Source: SYIM01 sp041182885 (GTDB lineage: Bacteria > Pseudomonadota > Gammaproteobacteria > Burkholderiales > Burkholderiaceae_E). From it: a DNA stretch of 19,395 nucleotides. The DNA is taken from the NCBI GenBank assembly GCA_049423065.1, contig JBMSQB010000084.1, positions 1 to 19,395 on the forward strand. The letters are read 5' to 3'. Below the pieces are notes generated by a model. That model was not told the origin of the DNA. It did no database searches and was given only the letters and a program-made list of their open reading frames with translations. The position numbers and the translations under genes are program-made. Of this stretch, positions 1-5,878 are shown piece after piece (positions within the stretch are counted from its first letter, which is position 1; each line of letters opens with the position of its first letter).

Positions 1-11
1 TTATCGGCCGC

Positions 12-20
12 TTGTCCACA
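12..20 (+). promoter_or_regulatory. Possible DnaA box downstream of dnaA
   Basis: The nonamer TTGTCCACA differs by one base from the classical DnaA box TTATCCACA. It lies 20 bp beyond the dnaA stop codon, where the dnaA-dnaN spacer would be expected. Only one copy is visible because the window starts here, so whether it belongs to a cluster cannot be judged. A single one-mismatch match can occur by chance. Confidence 0.3.
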
Positions 21-40
21 GGTTCGGTGCTGCATCCGGT

Positions 41-1435
41 TCATCCTCGCAGGGTCTGCTCGAGCACATGGAGGTGACGGTTCATCTCCTGATCGTGTTG
101 ACGCATCTCGGCAATCCGCTTGACCGCATGCATGACGGTGGTGTGGTCACGGCCACCAAAGGCTTCGCCGATTTCGGGAAAGCTTTTCTGGGTGAGTTCC
201 TTCGCGAAATACATGGCGACCTGACGCGCCCGGGCGATGTGCGCCGGGCGACGCTTGCTGTACATGTCGGCCACCTTGATCTTGAAGAAATCCGACACGG
301 TCCTCTGGATCGACTCGATCGAAACCGGCGCCCGGTTGAGCGCGAGGATGTCCTTGAGCGCCTCGCGGGCGAGTTCAGCGCCAATGGGCCTGTTGCGAAA
401 GCGCGCAAAGGCGATTACGCGAAGCAGGGCGCCCTCGAGTTCACGGACATTTGAGCGCAGGTGCCGGGCGATGAAGAAGGCGACTTCTTCGGGAAGCTGC
501 TCGCCCGAGAGTTCGGCCTTCTTTAAAAGAATGGCGACCCGCATTTCAAGTTCGGGTGGTTCGATTTCAACGATCAGCCCCGAACCGAAACGGGAGACCA
601 GGCGCTCTTCAATGCCGGAAAGCTCTTTGGGATAGCTGTCGCAGGTGAGGATGAGTTGCTTTCGTGCAGAGAGCAGTGCCTCGAAGGTGTAGAAGAACTC
701 TTCCTGCGTGCGGTCCTTGCCGCCCAGAAATTGAATATCGTCGACCAGCAGCAGATCGAGCGACTGGTACTTGGCCTTGAACTCGGCAAGCGATTTGCGC
801 TGGATGCCGCGAACCATCTCGTCGAAATAATCCTGGGCATGGATGTAACGGACCCGCACCCGGGGATCGCGCAACCGGAGCGCGTTGCCAGCGGCGTGCA
901 GCAGATGGGTTTTGCCCAGGCCGACACCCCCATACAGAAACAGCGGGTTGTACTGGGTGCCGGGGTGCTCGACCACCTGGAGGGCGGCAGACCAGGCCAT
1001 CTGGTTGGCCTTGCCGTGAACGAAATTGTCAAAGCTCAGGTCGGCGCGCAAGCGCGAGGTGCCTGCATCATTGACCGATTCGGTGTCGGCGCGATGCGAG
1101 ACCGGGTAGCCTGCGGCGAGGCGCCCCGACGCATCGCTTGATGCCGGAGCGGCAGCGCCTGGGTCGTCGGCGGCGGGCGGGGTGCCCGAGGCAGAAATGA
1201 GCTCGAAGCTTACGGTGACCGGGCAACCGTAAACGGCTGCAGCAATGGCGCCGATGCGGGACTCGAACTGATTGCGGATCAGGTTGAGCTTGAACTGACC
1301 CGGTGCGCCGAGCCGCAGGCGTTGCGAATCGGGTTCATAGCCCAGAAATACGAGGGGCTTGATCCAGGGTTTGAATTGCTGCGCGGGGAGCTCGGATTCA
1401 AGCCGTGCCACGCAGTCGAGCCAGCGATCCTGCAT
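41..1435 (-). CDS. dnaA: Chromosomal replication initiator protein DnaA
   Basis: This 464-residue protein is the ATP-dependent initiator that binds oriC and opens the duplex. Domain I (about residues 1-80, DnaB/self-interaction) is followed by an Ala/Pro/Ser-rich linker (about 81-130). The AAA+ domain carries Walker A GGVGLGKT (169-176) and Walker B LLLVDD (228-233), followed by an SRFGSGL segment that includes arginine-finger-region residues. The C-terminal DNA-binding domain has the diagnostic GRDHTTVMHA helix-turn-helix signature. The length is normal for the family. The ATG at 1433-1435 is the natural start because the protein aligns with domain I from its first residues. No good Shine-Dalgarno is seen: a GGAG lies 12 nt upstream, inside a small inverted repeat. 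The gene is head-to-head with rpmH, the usual arrangement near the replication origin; dnaN would be expected just beyond the left edge. Confidence 0.98.
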   Translation of the reverse strand: MQDRWLDCVARLESELPAQQFKPWIKPLVFLGYEPDSQRLRLGAPGQFKLNLIRNQFESRIGAIAAAVYGCPVTVSFELISASGTPPAADDPGAAAPASSDASGRLAAGYPVSHRADTESVNDAGTSRLRADLSFDNFVHGKANQMAWSAALQVVEHPGTQYNPLFLYGGVGLGKTHLLHAAGNALRLRDPRVRVRYIHAQDYFDEMVRGIQRKSLAEFKAKYQSLDLLLVDDIQFLGGKDRTQEEFFYTFEALLSARKQLILTCDSYPKELSGIEERLVSRFGSGLIVEIEPPELEMRVAILLKKAELSGEQLPEEVAFFIARHLRSNVRELEGALLRVIAFARFRNRPIGAELAREALKDILALNRAPVSIESIQRTVSDFFKIKVADMYSKRRPAHIARARQVAMYFAKELTQKSFPEIGEAFGGRDHTTVMHAVKRIAEMRQHDQEMNRHLHVLEQTLRG

Positions 1436-1442
1436 TGTGTGT

Positions 1443-1459
1443 GCCGGCTCCGGACCGGC
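1443..1459 (-). promoter_or_regulatory. Inverted repeat in the dnaA leader
   Basis: GCCGG (1443-1447) and CCGGC (1455-1459) can pair around a 7-nt loop in the dnaA mRNA, 7 nt upstream of its start codon. The loop contains GGAG (complement of 1448-1451), the only Shine-Dalgarno-like sequence in the leader. This could present or occlude the ribosome site. The stem is short and lies in GC-rich DNA, so a regulatory role is an inference. Confidence 0.3.
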
Positions 1460-1494
1460 GCCTATTCTGAATTGCCCAAATTGGCGAACCTTAA

Positions 1495-1521
1495 ATTCTA
1501 ACCCGACATGCCCGGGTCCAA
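1495..1521 (-). promoter_or_regulatory. Candidate dnaA promoter
   Basis: On the minus strand, TTGGAC (complement of 1516-1521) is followed 15 nt later by TAGAAT (complement of 1495-1500). The -10 matches the sigma70 consensus at five of six positions and the -35 at four of six. The spacer is short (optimum about 17), so the -35 assignment is weak. It would give a dnaA leader of roughly 50 nt. Confidence 0.4.
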
Positions 1522-1533
1522 CGAGTGGGCGAA

Positions 1534-1563
1534 TTGACAGGGAACCGGGTAATGCGTTGTAAT
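1534..1563 (+). promoter_or_regulatory. Sigma70-type promoter for rpmH-rnpA
   Basis: A perfect -35 TTGACA (1534-1539) is followed after 18 nt by TGTAAT (1558-1563), five of six matches to TATAAT. Transcription would start near 1570, leaving a leader of about 70 nt before rpmH. It is the strongest promoter-like sequence I found in the window, fitting a ribosomal-protein operon. It probably serves rpmH, rnpA, yidD and yidC, and perhaps mnmE. Confidence 0.8.
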
Positions 1564-1605
1564 GAAAGGCTTTTCCCTAGAAGTTTCTCTGGAAGTTTTT
1601 TATGA

Positions 1606-1624
1606 CGCCCACCTGGTGTGGGCG
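1606..1624 (+). promoter_or_regulatory. Hairpin next to the rpmH ribosome-binding site
   Basis: CGCCCAC (1606-1612) and GTGGGCG (1618-1624) form a perfect 7-bp, mostly G-C stem with a 5-nt loop in the rpmH leader. It ends 3 nt before the AAGGA ribosome-binding site at 1628-1632. Its position suggests a role in translation control or mRNA stability. There is no U-run, so it is not an intrinsic terminator. Confidence 0.45.
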
Positions 1625-1627
1625 CGC

Positions 1628-1632
1628 AAGGA
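1628..1632 (+). promoter_or_regulatory. rpmH ribosome-binding site
   Basis: AAGGA lies 6 nt before the ATG at 1639 but only 3 nt before the ATG at 1636. The spacing favours the second ATG, which gives the canonical 44-residue L34 starting MKRTYQPS. Confidence 0.75.
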
Positions 1633-1638
1633 CAGATG

Positions 1639-1773
1639 ATGAAGCGCACCTACCAGCCCTCAGTGACTCGCCGCAAGCGCACGCACGGATTTCTTGTGCG
1701 CATGAAAACTCGCGGCGGTCGGTCGGTGATCCGGGCCCGGCGTGCCAAAGGCCGCAAGCGTCTCGGTGTCTAA
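1639..1773 (+). CDS. rpmH: 50S ribosomal protein L34
   Basis: This 44-residue, very basic protein is large-subunit ribosomal protein L34. It starts MKRTYQPSVTRRKR and ends RAKGRKRLGV, essentially the textbook L34 sequence including the THGFLVRM segment. A second in-frame ATG lies immediately upstream at 1636, but ribosome-binding-site spacing and family length favour 1639. It is the first gene of the rightward operon, about 70 nt behind a strong promoter. The rnpA reading frame begins inside its 3' end, so the two are probably translationally coupled. Confidence 0.97.
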   Translation: MKRTYQPSVTRRKRTHGFLVRMKTRGGRSVIRARRAKGRKRLGV

Positions 1774-2296
1774 GCAACAGACTGTTCGGAAGCCTGGCGA
1801 GGCGCAGCGAAGCCAGGAAGCGTCGGGCGGAAAGACGTTCGCCGGAGAAGCATCGGGCGGAAAAACGTCCGCCGGAGAGGCGTCTGGCGGAAAAACGTCC
1901 GCCGGAGAAGCGTCGGGCCGAAAGCGTGCGTCCCACACCGCCCCGCGGCCAGAGGTTGCGCGCCGAGTCAACGCCAGCGTTCTCCTCAAGACGCGCCCGG
2001 TGGCGTCCACCGCATGCTTCGGGTTGCACAGCCGCCCCGCGGACGTGCCGGATGTGCCCGTTCTCCTCATGTCGGTTCCGCGGCGCGTCCTGAAGCGGGC
2101 GGTGGATCGCAACACCGTGAGGCGGCTCGCCCGTGAGACGTTGCTCGCGACCGGCAGGCAGGCGTCAGGGTGCGCCCTGCTGCTTCGCCTCAAGCGGATG
2201 CCCACCGGGTTTGATGCGCTCTCCCAACGAGCGCGAAAGGCCGCCTGGCGGGCAGAGCTTTCGCGGTTGTTCAGCCTGGGCGCAGGTCACGCGTGA
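1742..2296 (+). CDS. rnpA: RNase P protein component with repeat-bearing N-terminal extension
   Basis: RnpA is the protein cofactor of RNase P, which trims the 5' leaders of tRNA precursors. The conserved core occupies roughly the last 108 residues and includes the basic signature KRAVDRNTVRRLARE, equivalent to the family RNR motif that contacts the RNA. The family is usually about 110-140 residues; this frame gives 184. The extra N-terminal segment of about 70 residues contains three 10-residue repeats (EASGGKTFAG, then EASGGKTSAG twice) and a degenerate fourth. The only usable starts before the core are GTG at 1742 (32-nt overlap with rpmH) and GTG at 1766 (8-nt overlap). No ATG, GTG, TTG or CTG codon occurs in frame from there until 2000, which is inside the core, so the extension must be translated if RnpA is made. 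Neither start has a clear ribosome-binding site, suggesting reinitiation after rpmH. The frame ends in a 4-nt GTGA overlap with yidD. Confidence 0.93.
   Translation: MPKAASVSVSKQQTVRKPGEAQRSQEASGGKTFAGEASGGKTSAGEASGGKTSAGEASGRKRASHTAPRPEVARRVNASVLLKTRPVASTACFGLHSRPADVPDVPVLLMSVPRRVLKRAVDRNTVRRLARETLLATGRQASGCALLLRLKRMPTGFDALSQRARKAAWRAELSRLFSLGAGHA
1817..1928 (+). repeat. 30-nt tandem repeat inside rnpA
   Basis: Three full units (1817-1846, 1847-1876, 1877-1906) and a degenerate fourth (from 1907) repeat with a 30-nt period, encoding ten residues each in the rnpA frame. Units 2 and 3 differ at three bases, all synonymous. Units 1 and 2 differ at two synonymous third positions and one Phe/Ser change. 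Each full unit also contains an inverted repeat, GGCGGA and TCCGCC around a 6-nt loop (unit 1 has TTCGCC, still pairing through a G-U). The stem-loops lie at 1826-1843, 1856-1873 and 1886-1903. Confidence 0.9.
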
Positions 2297-2631
2297 CGGT
2301 CGCAGCGCGTCATCCGGGCCGATCATTGGTTTCGGCCCTCCTGAGCGGTCTGGTGCAGGTTTACCGTGCCGCAATCAGCCCGCTCATCGGGCCGCGCTGC
2401 CGATTTTTGCCCACGTGTTCCGATTACGCGCTTCAGGCGCTATCAACCCACCGGCCCCTGCATGCGCTGACCCTCATCGCGCGGCGCATGGCCCGTTGCC
2501 ACCCCTTTGGCGCGAGCGGGATTGACGAGGTGCCTCCGGTGCTTGGCTGCCGGTGTGCAACTCATGCCAGACCCGCGGCGCTGTTTCCAAAAGATTCCAC
2601 CGATACCCGATCATGCCCACCCAGCGTCTGA
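2293..2631 (+). CDS. yidD: Membrane protein insertion efficiency factor YidD
   Basis: YidD is a small membrane-associated protein that assists YidC-dependent insertion of inner-membrane proteins. The 112-residue product has the family core: YRAAISPLIGPRCRFLPTCSDYA, with its conserved cysteines, then a RMARCHPFGASGIDEVPP segment equivalent to the usual CHPF..GG.DPVP. It starts with GTG in a 4-nt GTGA overlap with rnpA, with an AGG 6 nt upstream. It is longer than the typical 70-90 residues because of a C-terminal tail of about 25 residues with no recognisable features. That tail runs 19 nt into yidC. The rnpA-yidD-yidC order is conserved across many proteobacteria. Confidence 0.95.
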   Translation: MTVAARHPGRSLVSALLSGLVQVYRAAISPLIGPRCRFLPTCSDYALQALSTHRPLHALTLIARRMARCHPFGASGIDEVPPVLGCRCATHARPAALFPKDSTDTRSCPPSV

Positions 2632-4367
2632 TTCTCTGGATCATCTTCTCCATGTCGCTCCTGTTCCTCTGGGACGCCTGGCAGCGGCATCAGGGGCAGC
2701 CCACCCTGTTCGGCCCGCAACCGCAGAAGGCCGAACCCGCAGCGGGCACGACGGGCGGCGCAGCGTCGCCCGCAAACACGACGGCGCCGGCGCGTTCATC
2801 GGCAACCGGAACCGATCCCAGCATTCCAACCGGACCGGCGCCGGCTGCGGCCACGCAGATTCCGGGGGCAGCCGAAGCTGCCTCGGCACGCACCGAGTCG
2901 ATCCGGCTGAAGAATGACGTGCTTGCGCTCGATATCGATCCAATGGGTGGTCAGATCCGCCGCGGTGAACTGCTGAGGCACCGCGACACCGTTACCCGTA
3001 ACGGCAATGTGTTGCTGTTTGATTCGCGCGCGAACAGCACCTACCTTGCGCAAAGCGGCCTCATTGGCGCGCCTGATGGCCAGACGTTTCCGAACCATCG
3101 CAGCCCGATGCAGGTCTCCGAGGCGGGGTTGCCGCGCGAGCTGGGCGCAAGCGGCGAGGCGGCTGGTGTGAAGCTGGTTGCCGAGAGTGGTGGGGTCCGG
3201 TTTGAGCGCACCTTGCGGCTTGCCCGGGGATCGTATGTGCTCGAGGTAAGTGATCGCATCACCAACACCGGTGGACAAACCGTGTCGCCGGTCCTGTATC
3301 TGCAGCTCACCCGCGACTCCAATCCGCCGCCCGGGGGATCGGATTTCTACAGCACCTATGTCGGTCCCGTGATCTACACCGACAAGGAAAAGTTCCAGAA
3401 GGTTGATTTCGCCGACATCGAAAAAGGCAAGGCCAAGCATCCGACCAGCGCGAGCGACGGCTGGCTTGGCATCATCCAGCACTACTTCGTGTCGGCCTGG
3501 ATCCCGGCCGACAAGCTGGCCCGCGAGTACTACACCCGCAAGGTCGATACCAAGCTTTACTCGGTGGGCGCCAAGATGGGCCTGGGCGAGATCGCACCCG
3601 GCGCTTCCACGACCGTGTCGTCCAGACTGCTTGCCGGTCCTCAGGACCAGCGGATGCTGGAGGAGATCGCGCCGGGCCTGGAGCTGGCGGTCGACTACGG
3701 TTTCCTCACGGTCATTGCCAAGCCGATTTTCTGGCTGCTCGAGAAGCTCCACGGGCTGATCGGCAACTGGGGCTGGGCGATTGTGCTCCTCACCATCGTG
3801 ATCAAGACCATCTTCTATCCGCTCCAGGCAGCGAGCTATCGCTCGATGGCGCGAATGAAGGCGGTCACGCCCCGGCTGATGGCCCTTCGCGAGCGCTATG
3901 GTGAAGATCGGGTGCGGCTGAACCAGGCGATGATGGAGCTCTACAAGACCGAAAAAATCAATCCGCTGGGCGGCTGTCTGCCGATTGTGGTGCAGATCCC
4001 GGTGTTCATTGCGCTCTATTGGGTGCTGCTGTCGTCGGTCGAAATGCGCGATGCGCCCTGGATTGGCTGGATCCAGGATCTGGCTGCGCCCGATACGCTG
4101 TTTGGCACCATCCCCGGTCTGGATATGCCTGTCGGTCTGCTGCCCATCCTGATGGCCGTCACGATGTTCATCCAGACCAAGCTCAATCCCACGCCGCCCG
4201 ATCCGGTGCAGGCCAAGCTCATGATGTTCATGCCGCTGATCTTCTCGGTGATGTTCTTTTTCTTCCCCTCGGGACTGGTGCTGTACTGGCTGGTGAACAA
4301 CATCTATTCGATCATTCAGCAGTGGCTGATCACGCGCAGCATCGAAGGCGCGAAGAAGGCCGGCTGA
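2613..4367 (+). CDS. yidC: Membrane protein insertase YidC
   Basis: YidC inserts and folds inner-membrane proteins, alone or with SecYEG. The 584-residue product has the Gram-negative layout: an N-terminal membrane anchor (about residues 5-21), an Ala/Pro/Thr-rich linker, a large periplasmic domain, and a C-terminal insertase core. The core starts around WGWAIVLLTIVIK and includes INPLGGCLPIVVQIPVFIALYW and the final LVLYWLVNNIYSIIQQW helix. I chose ATG 2613 (MPTQRLILW) because it places the anchor at the N-terminus as in homologues. The frame is open upstream to 2553, but that extension has no family resemblance. There is no clear ribosome-binding site; the 19-nt overlap with yidD suggests coupling. 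Confidence 0.97.
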   Translation: MPTQRLILWIIFSMSLLFLWDAWQRHQGQPTLFGPQPQKAEPAAGTTGGAASPANTTAPARSSATGTDPSIPTGPAPAAATQIPGAAEAASARTESIRLKNDVLALDIDPMGGQIRRGELLRHRDTVTRNGNVLLFDSRANSTYLAQSGLIGAPDGQTFPNHRSPMQVSEAGLPRELGASGEAAGVKLVAESGGVRFERTLRLARGSYVLEVSDRITNTGGQTVSPVLYLQLTRDSNPPPGGSDFYSTYVGPVIYTDKEKFQKVDFADIEKGKAKHPTSASDGWLGIIQHYFVSAWIPADKLAREYYTRKVDTKLYSVGAKMGLGEIAPGASTTVSSRLLAGPQDQRMLEEIAPGLELAVDYGFLTVIAKPIFWLLEKLHGLIGNWGWAIVLLTIVIKTIFYPLQAASYRSMARMKAVTPRLMALRERYGEDRVRLNQAMMELYKTEKINPLGGCLPIVVQIPVFIALYWVLLSSVEMRDAPWIGWIQDLAAPDTLFGTIPGLDMPVGLLPILMAVTMFIQTKLNPTPPDPVQAKLMMFMPLIFSVMFFFFPSGLVLYWLVNNIYSIIQQWLITRSIEGAKKAG

Positions 4368-4398
4368 GGCAGCCGGGTCGCACGGCGCGGGTGCGCAG

Positions 4399-5793
4399 AT
4401 GATGGACGCGCGCCCGATTGCCGCCATTGCCACCGCGAGCGGCCGCGGGGCGATCGGCGTGGTGAGGGTATCGGGAGCGGGCGTGGCCGCCCTTGCCCGT
4501 GCGCTCACCGGGCGTGAGCTCGTGCCGCGCGTGGCCACCTATACGCCGTTTCAGGATCAGGCGGGTGAGCCGATCGACCACGGGCTGGCCATCTATTTTC
4601 CGGGACCGCATTCCTACACCGGCGAAGATGTGCTCGAGCTGCAGGGCCACGGGGGACCCGTGGTGATGCAGCTATTGCTTCGGCGGGTTCTCGAGGCGGG
4701 TGCAACGCTTGGGGTTCGGCTTGCCGAGCCGGGCGAATTCACCGCGCGTGCCTTCGACAACGACAAGCTCGATCTCGCGCAGGCCGAAGCCGTCGCCGAC
4801 CTGATCGATGCGAGCACCGAACGGGCGGCGAGATCGGCTGCGCGCTCGCTGTCGGGCGAGTTCTCGCGGCGGATCGAATCGCTGCTGGCGGCGCTTACCG
4901 AACTCAGGATGCTGGTCGAGGCCACACTCGACTTTCCCGAAGAGGAGCTTGATTTTCTCGAGTCCGCCGACGCGGCGGGGCGTCTGGACCAGTGCCGTTC
5001 AACGCTTGCCGGGGTGCTCGCGTCGGCGCGCCAGGGAGCGCTGCTGCGGGACGGTCTCACCGTGGTGCTCGTGGGCGAGCCCAATGTTGGAAAGAGTTCG
5101 CTTCTCAATGCGCTGGCCGGGGCAGAGCTTGCGATTGTCACGCCGATTGCGGGCACCACGCGAGACCGGATCGCGCAGGCGATTCAGATCGAGGGCGTGG
5201 CGCTCCGGGTGGTCGATACCGCGGGGCTTCGCGAGACCGAGGATCCGGTGGAGCGGTTGGGAATCGAGCGTACCTGGGAAGCAATTCGGGAGGCCGACTG
5301 CGTGCTCCAGCTGGTCGATGCCCGGGAGGCGCAGGCCTTGGGCCCGGAACCGGTCAGCGGGGGCGGCGCCCCATCCAGCGTTTCGCTCGCGCTCGCGGCG
5401 GAGCGCGAGGCGGGCCTGCCATGGCTCGTCGTCTGCAACAAGTGCGATCTGCTTACCGCGGGCATACCCGACGACACGCCCGATACGCTCTGGTTGTCGG
5501 CTGCGACCGGCGCGGGCATCGACCGTTTGCGCGCGCGGCTGCTTGCCGTCGCCGGGGGGGAGCCAGGCGCGGAATCCACCTTCATTGCCCGTGAGCGGCA
5601 CCTGCAGGCGCTGGGCCGTGGCGATTCGGCGCTCGCTGCCGCGCAAGCGTGTCTTGCGCAAGGCAACGCCGCGCTCGAGTTGCTGGCCGAAGAGTTGCGG
5701 CTCGCGCAGCAGGCGCTCGGAGAGATCACCGGCGAATTGACCGCCGACGCGCTGCTGGGCGAGATCTTCTCGCGCTTCTGTATCGGGAAATAG
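4399..5793 (+). CDS. mnmE: tRNA uridine-5-carboxymethylaminomethyl modification GTPase MnmE
   Basis: MnmE works with MnmG to install the (carboxymethyl)aminomethyl group on wobble uridine 34 of certain tRNAs. The 464-residue product has the N-terminal tetrahydrofolate-binding domain (starting IAAIATASGRGAIGVVRVSG). The helical domain is split by a GTPase domain with G1 GEPNVGKS (226-233), the TTRD segment, G3 DTAG (273-276) and G4 NKCD (347-350). The C-terminal FCIGK carries the conserved cysteine. Two adjacent ATGs (4399 and 4402) are possible starts. It lies 31 nt after yidC in the conserved rnpA-yidC-mnmE order and appears to be the last gene of the origin-proximal operon. Confidence 0.98.
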   Translation: MMDARPIAAIATASGRGAIGVVRVSGAGVAALARALTGRELVPRVATYTPFQDQAGEPIDHGLAIYFPGPHSYTGEDVLELQGHGGPVVMQLLLRRVLEAGATLGVRLAEPGEFTARAFDNDKLDLAQAEAVADLIDASTERAARSAARSLSGEFSRRIESLLAALTELRMLVEATLDFPEEELDFLESADAAGRLDQCRSTLAGVLASARQGALLRDGLTVVLVGEPNVGKSSLLNALAGAELAIVTPIAGTTRDRIAQAIQIEGVALRVVDTAGLRETEDPVERLGIERTWEAIREADCVLQLVDAREAQALGPEPVSGGGAPSSVSLALAAEREAGLPWLVVCNKCDLLTAGIPDDTPDTLWLSAATGAGIDRLRARLLAVAGGEPGAESTFIARERHLQALGRGDSALAAAQACLAQGNAALELLAEELRLAQQALGEITGELTADALLGEIFSRFCIGK

Positions 5794-5847
5794 GGGGTCG
5801 CGCGAGCGCAGCGCCGCAACCCGGCGTAGCGTGACAGACACTTCACC

Positions 5848-5862
5848 GTGCGCTGCGCGCAC
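5848..5862 (+). repeat. Short inverted repeat upstream of the Bug gene
   Basis: GTGCGC (5848-5853) and GCGCAC (5857-5862) flank a 3-nt spacer, six bases before the ribosome-binding site of the next gene. It could be a small operator or an mRNA hairpin. There is no U-run to make it a terminator. A 6-bp perfect repeat is not rare in GC-rich DNA. Confidence 0.3.
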
Positions 5863-5867
5863 ATCAC

Positions 5868-5874
5868 GGGAGAG
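5868..5874 (+). promoter_or_regulatory. Ribosome-binding site of the Bug receptor gene
   Basis: GGGAGAG places a GGAG core six bases before the ATG at 5879. It supports that start over the in-frame GTG at 5831, which would put 16 non-conserved residues ahead of the signal peptide. Confidence 0.65.
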
Positions 5875-5878
5875 TTCA

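Noticed and set aside
1606..1624. Intrinsic terminator upstream of rpmH
   Set aside because: The stem is followed by a GC-rich sequence and a ribosome-binding site, with no U-run.
1817..1928. Possible CRISPR-like array
   Set aside because: The 30-nt units are directly adjacent without unique spacers and lie inside an intact coding frame.
1602..2093. Arg/Glu/Lys-rich open frame overlapping rpmH and rnpA, also carrying the 10-residue periodicity
   Set aside because: Variable sites among the repeat units fall mainly at third codon positions of the rnpA frame, not of this one. The frame also lacks any conserved sequence, whereas rnpA continues into a conserved core.
2553..2612. Upstream extension of yidC (MCNSCQTRG...)
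   Set aside because: It precedes the N-terminal membrane anchor, has no family resemblance and lies inside yidD.
2796..4538. 580-codon open frame on the minus strand opposite yidC and the mnmE start
   Set aside because: It is antisense to strongly conserved coding sequence. Its His/Arg/Asp-rich composition is typical of the antisense frame of GC-rich genes, and it matches no family.
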